A stretch of 64,000 nucleotides of DNA from NCBI GenBank assembly GCA_030490835.1, contig CM059971.1:25351817-25415816 (forward strand), read 5' to 3'. Shown here piece after piece: positions 46,901-57,375 of the stretch. The translations under genes and the position numbers were made by a program. Origin of the DNA: Annona cherimola. Its lineage: Eukaryota > Streptophyta > Magnoliopsida > Magnoliales > Annonaceae. Position 1 is the stretch's first letter; every line of letters begins with the position of its first letter. Under the pieces are notes generated by a model. The model was not told the DNA's origin. It saw nothing but the letters and a program-made list of their open reading frames with translations, and did not search any database.

Positions 46901-48640
46901 GAGATTCTAACTTATGATAGTCCACACGTACTCACGTGTGGCTATCTCTTTATGTGACGTTTTTCTTTTTTCTTTTTTATATATATCCATATTTATATTG
47001 CATGTCATAAATCGTAAAATTTACATACTAAATCGTTAAATAGTTAAAATATATACATATTAATTTTTATCATAATAAATTATTTAATTTCTAATCAAAT
47101 CCACACATAATGCTCAATATAATAAAATATATTTAAAATGAAAAATTAGGATACCATAAAATATTAATAGGACTAATATCAATTAAAATAAATATTTAAA
47201 ATAAAACTAATCCTCATTTTGGCCCATCTTGATGACTAAATTAAAAATAAACACATCCATTTTATTTGAAATAATTTATTGCATTGTTGCGTTTAAAAAT
47301 TTTTTAATCAAACTTTTTAGATGAAACAAACTTATTTTTAAATAATTATAAAAAGATGAAATTTTTTACGTACATTTATGGGTGTATAGATTTAGAAGTT
47401 TATTTATAAAATATTTTAGATACACATGTTGAATTAGTAGTTTAAAATAAATATATAAAAGACTCTGCTTCTATTTGATCGGGTGACATTAAAAACGAAG
47501 CCATATAATCCCTTTAAAATTAAAAAAATTAATAATAAATGAAAAATTAAATCGATGCACTGTACTTAACATCATTTGTTTGGCTAAAAATTAACTTTTA
47601 TCCAAATCAAGTATGTGAATAGCCCACTATTAATATTTTATTTCAAATTCATTTTATTATGTTGAAATTACATTTTTATAGATGAAACCTATATAAAATG
47701 ATACCAGACGAAGTGAAACTTTTATTAATCATCATGATTTTAAATATGGAAGGGGGTTACATAGAAAATAAATTTCATAAAAGCAGAACCGATACATAAA
47801 TTTACATATTTTGTTATATTAATATAAAAATTTTACTTCTTTTTCACCTAAATATTTCTTTGTCATGAAATTTGATTTTTCAATCAAAATAATTCTCCAA
47901 GTAACAGGTGAACTGATTACTTAATCCCACTCAACTATTTTATAATATATATTTTAAACTTGTATTACTTTTAACAAATGACGCCCACATAACTACTTAA
48001 TTTAGATGAAATTTAGTTTTTCTACCAAATAGCTTTAATGTAATAGGTGAATTGAATTTGTGCATTAAGGATCAAACTCTTAGATTTTGAAGGGGTACAT
48101 TGGTCTGCTTCTTTGTAAACCGGTTACATAGAAACGAGACCGTTTATGTAAAATAATTAGTTTATTAATGTTCAAAAAATTAATAAAATTTATAATATTA
48201 ATTTTAAACTTATATTACTTTTATCAAATTTTATAATATTAATTTTAAACTTATATTACTTTTATCAAATAAGGTCCACATAAATATTTAATCTAGATGA
48301 AATTTAGTTTTTTTGTCAAATAGCCTTAAATGTAATATGTGAATTGAATTTTTACTTATTTATAAAAGTGGGTAAATCATCCAATAAAATTAATTTTTTT
48401 CTAATATTAGTGCTACATAAGTATTTTCAATTTAAAATAATATCATTTTGATGAAACTAATTGTACATGATTAAATTTGTAAAGTCAATTATTTAATACC
48501 TAACTTGGTAATTAAATTATAGTTCAACCCAACTATTTCATCTAAAATTAATTTATTCAGCTCGTTAGATGAAATTTTATTAATTATTAAAACCTTTCTC
48601 ATAATATTTGGATAAATTTTATTTAATATTTAATTGCATT
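46900..48640. other. AT-rich centre of the CACTA element
   Basis: This is about 1.7 kb of very AT-rich non-coding sequence between the two transposon genes. A ~41-bp tandem duplication lies at 48191-48272 (TATAATATTAATTTTAAACT in both copies). No coding signal was seen. Confidence 0.6.
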
Positions 48641-49363
48641 GGTCGCACGATCTATTTTGCCCGGGAGATTTCGCGCGCGTCATTTGCCGCGGACGATGAA
48701 AAATATTTTTGCCCGGGAACGATGAAAAATATTATCTCCCTCTCACCGCATTTGCCGTTTGCCTAGGAGCGATGGAAGAATTAAACGCTCGCACATGTAC
48801 TTTGATAAGGTTGGTTGCTCGAGATCGTTGGAATAAATTGAGTCCTATAAAGATAAATTTCTAGACTTTGTAGTATATCTCCATATTGGATTATGAATTC
48901 CAAAGGAAAAGAATTTCAGCTTCATCAGAGTTCTTGATTCTCGTCTTTCCAAGTAACGTATACGAGCTTTCATCAGAGTTCTTGATTCTCGTCTTTCCAG
49001 GTAACGTATACGCCTCCTTTCTCTCTTGCCTTCACCCATTCAGCCCAAACCCCTCTCCCATTCTACGCTATTCATGCTGTCAAATACAAAATGTGGCAGA
49101 CATTGCTAGAGAGGAGAGATGGGACCAACACCATGCTGTCACCGAAAGGGAGAGGGAGAAATAGATGGCAGACAATATGTGGCAGACCGAGTAAACGAGA
49201 CATTTTTTAATTTTATTTTTTCTAAATCGCTTGAAGTCGTAGGGAGGAAACAACAAATTTTCCATCACACCGCCATCAATTTTTTTTGCCCAATCTAACG
49301 ACAGAGTTACTTTTTTAGAGTTATATTGCTACTAGGATAAATATGAATATTTTTTAATTTTAG
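48640..49363 (+). promoter_or_regulatory. Promoter and leader of the Transposase_24 gene
   Basis: GC rises near 48650-48830 (CGGGAGATTTCGCGCGCGTC; a repeated GATGAAAAATATT word). The probable leader contains a 48-bp tandem duplication (48921-48968 and 48969-49012). The second copy ends in a good splice donor (TTCCAG|GTAACG); the first has TTCCAA|GTAACG. The acceptor TTTTAG lies at 49358-49363, eight bases before the ATG. Confidence 0.5.
48921..49012 (+). repeat. 48-bp tandem duplication covering a splice donor
   Basis: Both copies read TTCATCAGAGTTCTTGATTC, TCGTCTTTCC, then AAGTAACGTATACG or AGGTAACGTATACG. Apart from the donor base they look identical. Confidence 0.9.
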
Positions 49364-49370
49364 GTTTACA

Positions 49371-51292
49371 ATGGCAAAGCGTAAGCGTATGAATATATTT
49401 GAAGAACCAGAATGTCAACACCAAGTGGCAACCTCAAATACAGAAATTGACGAATCATTAGAAGATCAACAGGAGATTTTATCTCAATCAAATACTCAAC
49501 CGGCGTGTAAGTTTTTCCCTAATAATATTTATAATTTTCTATTTTGAAAATATTATTATAGCTAAAGTAAGATTATGAATTTGATTGGACTTTTGCAGCT
49601 AATACTAGAACAAGCAAGAAAATTAGAGGCCCAACACGCATGTCAAGTGTTTGGAATTTACCGAAAGGTAAAAAAATTGAGGTTGAACTTAATGCATTTT
49701 ACCAACCCGTGGAAGATGAAGCATGCACTCTCACTCGATTTCTTGGTGATTTAGCAAGAAATCCAGAATTTGCACCAATTAATTTTGTTTCATGGAAGAA
49801 GTTGCCAAAGAAGTATAAAGATATGCAATGGGATATTGTGCAGGTAAAAATCAATGTTAGATTATTTACTTTAAGTTACACAATAATTATCACTTTTGAT
49901 CCATGTATGGTTATATTTTTCTTATATATGTACCATGTATTTTATTTTCATGAAGCTTTTATATTTCTTGGATGCAGGAAAAATTTAAATTCAAACCATG
50001 CAATGATCATATCAAAGCATGGGTGATAAAGGATATTAATGACAAATGGAGAAATTGGAAGAGTTCTTTGAAGGCTGAATATTTTGATATTACTAAATCA
50101 GAATGCGTGAATGTAGCAAATGTACCACACCGAGTGGAAAAAAATCAATGGGTGGATTTAGTGCATCATTGGTACTCAACAAAAGCTAAGGTATAAATTT
50201 ATTCTCTTTATTTCATGATAATTTCTACAGAGATTAACTTCAAAAATATTGATTATTTTAATTTTCATTTCGTATAGATTATTAGTGAGATCAATAAAAA
50301 AAATCGAGCAAAACACAACGAGCCTCTTACCATTGGAACAAAGACGCTTGCAAGAATGATTCACGAAAAGGTATTTTTAATATTTATTGATTTATAATAA
50401 TGTTAATTTGAATGATCTAATATCATGAAAATGTTATGTTTTATTCTTAGATGAAAGAAAACAATGGTATACAACCATCTCGTGCTCAAATTTACATACA
50501 TGCACATATGCATAAGGATGGGAGAGTTATAAATGATGAATCTGCAAAAGTTATTGTGAGTTTTTCTATGTTCGATATTCTATTTTGTGCATTATTTTAT
50601 AATTATTGTAATTTATATTTTGAAATTTCATCTTCTAAATTATAAACTGTGTAATTAAATTTTATGCTTGTATACAATTGCAGGAACTGTTGAAAAAAGA
50701 AGAGGAATCATTAGAAAATATACAAGAATGTTCTAATTGGAAAGGGGATGCTTATTCTAAAGTAAAAGGGCCAGAAAAATCAGGACGTATTCGGTGTTTT
50801 GGAAAGGGCTCTACTCCTTGTAAAAATTTAGAAAAATCTCCTCAAATAGAAAAATTTCAATCGAACAACCAAGAGACTCATCAATTGAAAAAACAAGTGA
50901 CAGCTTTACAAGGAGTACTTAGTGTTATTGTATCGCATATCAAAAATCAAAGTCCGGATGATCCTATCATGCAAGTATTAGACGCATATCCACTATTTGA
51001 TAATAATAACCAGGTATCTTCATTTTTGATTATTATTGTTTTTCTATCAGAACCATTCAATAAGATATTGAAAATAACATTATCATAGAGTTTTATTAAG
51101 ATACTTATCTTTTATGTTTTAGGTTCCTGATATCTCAAGTTCTCAAAATAAGCAATCTTGTAGCTCTAATTTGGGTGGTGAATTTTTCTCTAACCAAGAA
51201 GGTAATATTGAATTAAAATTTTATTTAACAAATATTTTATACTTCAAGCACAAGGTACTTATGTTATTTAATTTTTAATGTTTGCAGGATGA
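49371..51292 (+). CDS. CACTA accessory transposase, Transposase_24 (Ptta/En/Spm, TNPA-like)
   Basis: The family partners TNP2 in plant CACTA elements and is thought to bind subterminal repeats, as TNPA does. Exons: 49371-49506, 49599-49843, 49978-50190, 50278-50370, 50451-50555, 50684-51013, 51123-51201 and 51288-51292 (TGA). All borders are GT-AG with matching phases, giving about 401 residues. Family features seen are the N-terminal basic MAKRKR, the RGPTRMSSVWNLPKGKK entry block, WDIVQEKF, the WRNWKSSLK region, VHRVE-like VPHRVEKNQW, a WYSTKAK end of exon 3, HMHKDG and a C-terminal coiled-coil-like ETHQLKKQVTALQGVLSVIV. The start is the first ATG after the leader acceptor. It is transcribed away from the TNP2 gene. 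Confidence 0.85.
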
Positions 51293-51770
51293 TGGATCGT
51301 TGTTGAAGATTGCAAAATTTTGGAAGATAATAGATTTATTTGCTCATTAGATGCAAAGTTGGTTTTATGTATTTTCATGTATTTTTTAAAGATTGTGAAT
51401 TTTACTATTGAGAAGTTGACAATTTGAGGATTGAAGAATTGGTATCTTTATATTAAATTTTGATTATTAATGAATGTTATCTTTTTATTAATTTTGGTGC
51501 GAAATTAATCATGTGAACATTGGAAATTATTATGTCACTAAAAATTCTACTGATTTTATAAGCGATTAAAATGCAAAGAAAAATCATTGCTAAATATAGA
51601 TAGTATCAATAAATTTTAGTGTATTTTTTGTTATATATTAATAATTGACTAAAATAGAAATTATTATTATACATCTAAATTACTATCATAATAGCTCAAA
51701 AGATTTTCATATTAAATATTTATAAATTATTTGATTTACTGATTTTCATCTATACACATGGTTATATTTA
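51293..51770 (+). other. 3' UTR and flank of the Transposase_24 gene
   Basis: AT-rich non-coding sequence follows the stop. The body continues AT-rich to the subterminal repeat zone. No separate feature was recognised. Confidence 0.5.
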
Positions 51771-52230
51771 TAGTGACAACTAAAAAGTGTCACTATCTAA
51801 TTGTTGTTAGCATCATAATGATATTTTTATTGTTTCTTAATTAACATTATAACTATTGTGACATTAAAAACTGTCACTAAATAAGTATCATTATAAGGCA
51901 CTAAGATTTAGTGATGAATACAAAATGTAAGTATATATATATGAAAAATATCACTAAACATAGTATAATATTGGTTTTTAAAAGTTACACTAACAGATTA
52001 AAATCGTTGTTATACGTATATTGTGATGGTATAAAACTATCACTACGTAATCGTTACTATAAATATATCTATACACATGGTTTTCAAAACCATCCGTATA
52101 GCCCTATAGCTACGGGACTATTACTGACACTTTAAAAAATCATGTGTATAGATTTTTTACGCCTATACTAACAGTTTTTAAACTTTAACAACTGATTTTT
52201 CACTGTCACTATATGGCATTTTTGTCGTAG
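51770..52230. repeat. CACTA right subterminal repeat zone
   Basis: A dense set of GTGAC..GTCAC hairpins lies here: GTGACAACTAAAAAGTGTCA, GTGACATTAAAAACTGTCAC, GTGATGGTATAAAACTATCA and CTGATTTTTCACTGTCAC. They mirror the left zone. Confidence 0.7.
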
Positions 52231-52233
52231 TTA

Positions 52234-55200
52234 AGGCCCATGAACAATAATACTAACAAACGACGGGATTTCATGATAATATAAGTGATCTGGATATTAT
52301 GGATGAAGTGAATTTTACATGAACGATCAAGGTTAGAAAAATAGACAAGCTGTCTTTTAGAAAGCTCTTCTCAAGTTGTTTTATATCCACAGAATCCATA
52401 CAACGCATTCAAGATTTCAAGCAATGATTTTATAGTGCACGTTATCAATTTCCCCCATCTGAAATCCCAGCTCACGCATACGAAAAAAATTAAAACGCGA
52501 ATACACGAAAGAAGCGGGATTTGTAGATACCTCAGTTCGGATGCTTGGATTTAGGTGCATTAGCGGAAATCCAAGGCTGTTCTTCGGTCGGCTGGCGGTG
52601 ATTTTGTGCAGTGTGTTGCCGGTCGGTTTGAAATGAGTCTTAACTTCTGTACCTCTTAGTAGGATTTTTTGTGGGGCCCATTTTTTATCATTTTTCTGCC
52701 AAATCTAATTGTACTATTAATTTTATCATTATGTATTGGTTACGAGAAATCAAAGATTTGCATTAGTTTTTTTTTTTTTTTTTTTTGGGGGGGGGGGGGG
52801 GTGCTAAAAGATGTCTCATTAAAAAATTATTTCTAGTCAGTTTCCAATGGATAGGTGTGGAGATAGGAAAAAGTGGTGTGATTTCGTTCATTTACGCATT
52901 CGGAATCTTACATAAGAATATAAGATATTTACAATAAAATTTTGTGGCCCCTCCCACCAAGCATGATCACTTATGGGCCCCACTTCTATGAAATCTCTTT
53001 TTTATATAATTTCTTTCATTTTTAGTTCTTGATAGCTGATGGAAAATTCAATCTATCTATTGTATCTAGCATCATTTATATTACTATGAAAATTTTCTAA
53101 TTTGTTTAGTGTCATTGTATATGAGCTCTATCTATAAATTTGTAAAATCGATGTAGGAAAATGATTTAAGATTAAAATTAATTTTTAAGTAGTATTTTCG
53201 ATATCTAAATCATCTAAAATATCACTATTGTTTGGATAAATGATTCTATAAAATACTATTATATTCTTTACATGTGAATGGATTTAAACATTTGGATAAA
53301 CGATTCTCATGCACATATTTAATTTAGATAAAACTTGGTTACTTAACTAAACAAATTGTACTAAATATAATAAATAATTGAATTTTATATCAATCATAAA
53401 CATCTTAAAAATAAAGAGGATTAGATGAAATGACTTCAATGTAGCCTGATTAGATAGAAGCAAAGCCAATCATTTATTAAGATTCACAATATAACAATCA
53501 AACATCGAAATTATTTAAAATATTCTTATAACAAATAATGATTCTATATGATCTCTTAATATTCTAAAACTTTAATGCATATATTAAAGCTTTTTTCGAA
53601 TTTATATACTTTTACAAAATGTAACCTACACACCTTCAAGCTGAAGTGGTATGCATGTAAGATCATGACTTTGAAATCTTTTCCTAGAAATTTTATATTT
53701 GCACTAACTATGCAAGTTAAAATCAACAGTGCTCATGACATCACGTCCAACATTTTTTTTATTGATACTGTACAAATAGACATCTTAAGGCTCAGCTTCT
53801 ATGTAACGAGATTACATAAAAGCAGATCTATGAACCTTCTCAATTTTTAAAATTTTCATCCTTAATGGAAAAACAAACTCATCCACTTTATTTAGCATCA
53901 TCTTTTTTTAATCTAGGAGACTAAGTTTTATCCTAATCAAGTATATTTATGGGTCACATTTATTGAAAAATATATATTCATGTGTAGATTATGAAAAATG
54001 CTTATATCCATTTACACATATATTAAAATATAATAATATTGTATAGAATCATTTATTTACACAGAAATGATATTTTAAATGATTTAAATGTTGAAAATAC
54101 AACATTAAAATTGATACTTGGTGTTAAACTATTTTACTATTTTCAATGGGGGCCATGCACAGTGATAGAATATAAATACCAAGGTTTTTAAGAAACTATA
54201 AATGATGTTAAATATAATGGATTGATGGATTTCCATCCATCATGAAAAATTTAAATATAAAGAAAATTATATAGAAAAGGAGTTTTACAGAAGTAGAACT
54301 GGACATCTTATATTATAATCAAGCACATTTATTTGGGAAACCACACCCCACATAAACTTATAGAAGACTTAAACTCCTGCCTATATTACGGGAGAGAAAA
54401 CTCCCCCCTGCACAGCCCGTCCCCACCATAGGGGGATTCGTTAAGGCCAGCTGCACGGTGGCCACTCACAAATGGGCTACTGTTTTATATTGTCAATTAT
54501 CCGTTAACCTATATATGCATAATAACAAAAATACAGTATTTGAAAAAATCCAATAATAATGAAAATTATTGTAATAAAATAAATAAATAGATGGCTAACA
54601 GCCTCTTCTTCCTGCTCGCTTTTTATTTCAAATCTAGAATATACGGAGAAGAAATTATTGCGCAACTAGTGTATACTGATATTAAAGTCAGTTAACGATA
54701 TTTGAAAAATCAATATTCCCCTTTAATTACGTATACTATTATTATTGTTATATATATATTTAATTTATCAAAATTCTTAAAAAAATTATCATTTGAAATA
54801 AGTCAATCTAAATTATTTGTGAGAGGACATCGCAGTTAAAGTGGGGTGCATGATTATTACATCTGTACGCACGCACAATAGATATAACCTAATGGATAAG
54901 ATTTAGAGAGGGCCAAAATCAGATTTTCAAAATGAGTTTATTGACAAGAAAAGAAATGATGATGAGATAGATAATTTCATAGAACGTTAAATATTCTATG
55001 AAATTAGTGTCTGCCAAATCACTACAAATCTCCACTTTATTCCCATATTTATTATATAAATCCTATTTAAGAATTGACAATTTCAAAGTAAATTTTTTCA
55101 TCAGTTCTTGAAGGGAGCATTTATCGACAAACAATTAATACGTAACCAATATATTATTTACATGTGACACATAAATTATTTTTCATTGCTAATAATCGTG
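52234..55200. other. Intergenic, AT-rich; no gene supported
   Basis: A moderately GC-richer patch at 52455-52650 reads on the minus strand like a leader exon ending in a donor (ACTGAG|GTATC at 52531/52530). A T20-G15 run lies at 52767-52801. Further right, 53.0-54.3 kb holds diverged AT-rich MITE-like sequence (words such as TATAAAATCATTTAT and GATTTAAATGTTGAAAATAC). No coding frame is supported. Confidence 0.5.
52767..52801. repeat. T20-G15 homopolymer pair
   Basis: A run of T passes directly into a run of G. Lengths may be affected by sequencing. Confidence 0.85.
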
Positions 55201-55489
55201 TCATGAAACGCACCATTTAAGAGAGATGATCTTTTCCGACCGGTCGGTCAGAAAAGGTCGCTCCGACCACGCCTACGAGCCGTGCGATTTTGCGGGTTTA
55301 ACAGGGGCCGTTGGATGAAGGGCGGGAGTTTCGGCGCCGTGGTCAGTGAATAATTGCCGGGATTATTCAAGCAGGCCCCTGTCAGAGATGGTCATTTCCG
55401 ACCGAGCCCCTGCACCCTCTCTCTCTCTCTCACGCACGCTGCCAGGGGCCTCTCTCTCGTGCAAGCCTGCTCTTTCACCCTCCCTCCCT

Positions 55490-55529
<40 letters not shown>

Positions 55530-55748
55530 CTACCGTCCGACCTCTCTTCCTCTCCCTCTCCCTCTCTCTCTCTCTCTCCCGTGCTCACCTGCGGGTCGGT
55601 CGATTTCGCCGAGCTCCCATCCGCCCAGACCCTTCGGCGGGTCCCTCTCCCTCTCTCTCTCCCGTGCTCACCTGCGGTTCGGTCGATCTCGCCGAGCTCC
55701 CATCCGCCCAGACCCTCCGGCGACGTCGTTGACGGGACTTCACAGCAG
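55200..55748 (+). promoter_or_regulatory. Promoter and leader exon of the FRS gene
   Basis: The region is GC-rich with long CT runs (55416-55580), typical of plant promoter/leader sequence. An 83-bp tandem duplication (55578-55660 and 55661-55724) repeats CCCGTGCTCACCTGCGG and CCGAGCTCCCATCCGCCCAG. The leader seems to end at a donor (CACAGCAG|GTAAAC, 55748/55749). A direct repeat of AGAGATG-TC-TTTCCGACCG type occurs near 55222 and 55386. The long CT-encoded open frames here are not genes. Confidence 0.5.
55578..55724 (+). repeat. 83-bp tandem duplication in the FRS leader
   Basis: The two copies differ at a few bases (GCGGGTCGG versus GCGGTTCGG; GATTTCGCC versus GATCTCGCC). Confidence 0.9.
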
Positions 55749-56917
55749 GTAAACCATGCTCTCGATCTCTGCATTCTGCTTCTGCATGCCACATGCCTTC
55801 CTCTGCATTCTGCCAGCCACCTATTCGTCTATTTTTCTCCCCCGACCCGGTGTCCTCCTGCTCCCATCCGAACCATTTTTGTCGTCTCCCATGTACACAT
55901 TTGAAGCAAATGCACACATTTTGAATTACCAGTGGCTTGACAGTCCTGTTTCCAAAATTTTTGTGGCTATTGAGCACTCAATTCGTCAGTGTGAATGCTG
56001 AATACTGACAATGGAGATCTATAATGTGGTTGTCTCCCTTCCTTTGATATTCACTGCATCATAAACATAATCAATGACTTAGATTTTTTTCACCGTATCA
56101 ATTGATGAATGAGGGGTTGGTTTCCAACCAAAAATATGAGTGGGGCGGGCTTCCGACCAGAAATAAACTGCCACTTTTTCTCCTTTTGGAATCCATTCTG
56201 CCTAAAGAGTATCATCCCCCAGCCCATGTAGGTGGTAGGCTCTAATGGACAAATCTCAACAGGTCTTGGTCTGTCCTGTCTGACATCCAACAAAATGCAG
56301 TTTTGAGACAACAAACAATGTGGGGGGATGCCCAGATCCATTTCGTCAGCTGTTTACACGACATGCATGGATTACCAATAGACATATTCTAAAATCAGAA
56401 AGGGCTTGGATGTTGTCCTATGATCTCTAGCCAAAGAAATCACTAGATTTATCATTGCAAACACTTGTAGGTTTTTGGTCTCAACCAAGCATTCACACTT
56501 TAGTTGTATACAATAATTCACTTTCTCATTTTAATCTCAACAAAACTGCAGCTTGCAAGCTTACTCAACCCACTCTTTATAAATCCCATTATTATCCTAA
56601 CAACTCATACATATTTATTTCTGTCAGGAAATAAGATTCACTTTAATATTTATTTTGACAGATATGCCTATATTAAACAAGAATTAGATGAACAATGATA
56701 AGATTAAATGCAAAGAAAATAAAATTTTAAGTAGAAAATCCTTCAACCAATTAAAAGAAAAATCAGTGAAAAGAAATATGGAACTTGTTACATGAATACA
56801 ATTTGTTTTGCCTCAAATGTATAATTTCGGATGTTGTGTTATTCAATTAGGTTGAGATCGTGAGATCGTGGTTGGTAGAATATTTTTATTTGTTTCGGGA
56901 AAGAACTGTGGTTGGCA
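55749..56917 (+). other. Probable leader intron of the FRS gene
   Basis: It runs from GTAAAC to an acceptor such as GTGGTTGGCAG ending near 56917. No element was recognised, though a doubled GGTTGGTTTCCAACCA / GGGCTTCCGACCAGAAAT pattern lies near 56112-56165. Confidence 0.4.
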
Positions 56918-57121
56918 GATAATTTTTGTTTGTTTGACGTGGAACAATACATGGACTGCACTATGGAGTCAATGCAACTGAATTCAGGAAATGTGGTGGA
57001 ACATGTTGTGCCTGAGGCAGTTCCTAGTGGAAGACCAAATTTAGAGAATGCCCTAACGGACGGGATGTTCACATCTTATGCCCCAAATGAGATAACACCG
57101 AAAGTTGTCATGACTTTTGCT

Positions 57122-57375
57122 TGTTGGATTAAAACAAGGAAAGCAATGAAAGTGTAAACTGAAAGGTTTGGAATAATGATCTACTTCTTTCATTCAAAAC
57201 CAGTTATTTATACATAAAAGATAACAACCTTCTCCTCCTTTGAATTCCCAAATTTGTGGACAGTTAGAACTTGAAAAAATAACAAAAAAACAGAAAACAA
57301 ATCTGTTTTGATTTCCTGCTGATCTTCATGCTAACAGATTTTTATTGTTGGAACTAAAATGCCAACTGTTCAACA
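57122..57375 (-). repeat. Copia 3' LTR
   Basis: 254 bp, identical by eye to the copy at 61375-61628. The stop codon of gag-pol lies just inside this LTR. Confidence 0.95.

Larger units (their letters stand above)
40690..52230. mobile_element. Complete CACTA (En/Spm) DNA transposon, 11.5 kb
   Basis: The ends are CTACGACAAAAATGCCAT and its inverse (ATGGCATTTTTGTCGTAG), followed inward on both sides by a TAGTGAC block. TTA flanks both sides (40687-40689 and 52231-52233), a 3-bp target duplication as CACTA elements make. Each subterminal zone has many GTGAC..AAAA..GTCAC repeats. Inside are a TNP2-type transposase gene (minus) and a Transposase_24 gene (plus), transcribed outward from a shared ~3.7-kb centre. 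The canonical first CA of CACTA is absent at both ends. The coding genes look intact, so the element may be autonomous or recently so. Confidence 0.92.

Noticed and set aside
40687..52233. PIF/Harbinger assignment suggested by the TTA target duplication
   Set aside because: The encoded proteins are TNP2 and Transposase_24, which define CACTA (En/Spm) elements.
55346..55977. Several overlapping open frames of 100-130 codons on both strands
   Set aside because: They are produced by CT/GA microsatellite sequence and the GC-rich duplication; serine/leucine or arginine/glutamate runs have no family resemblance.
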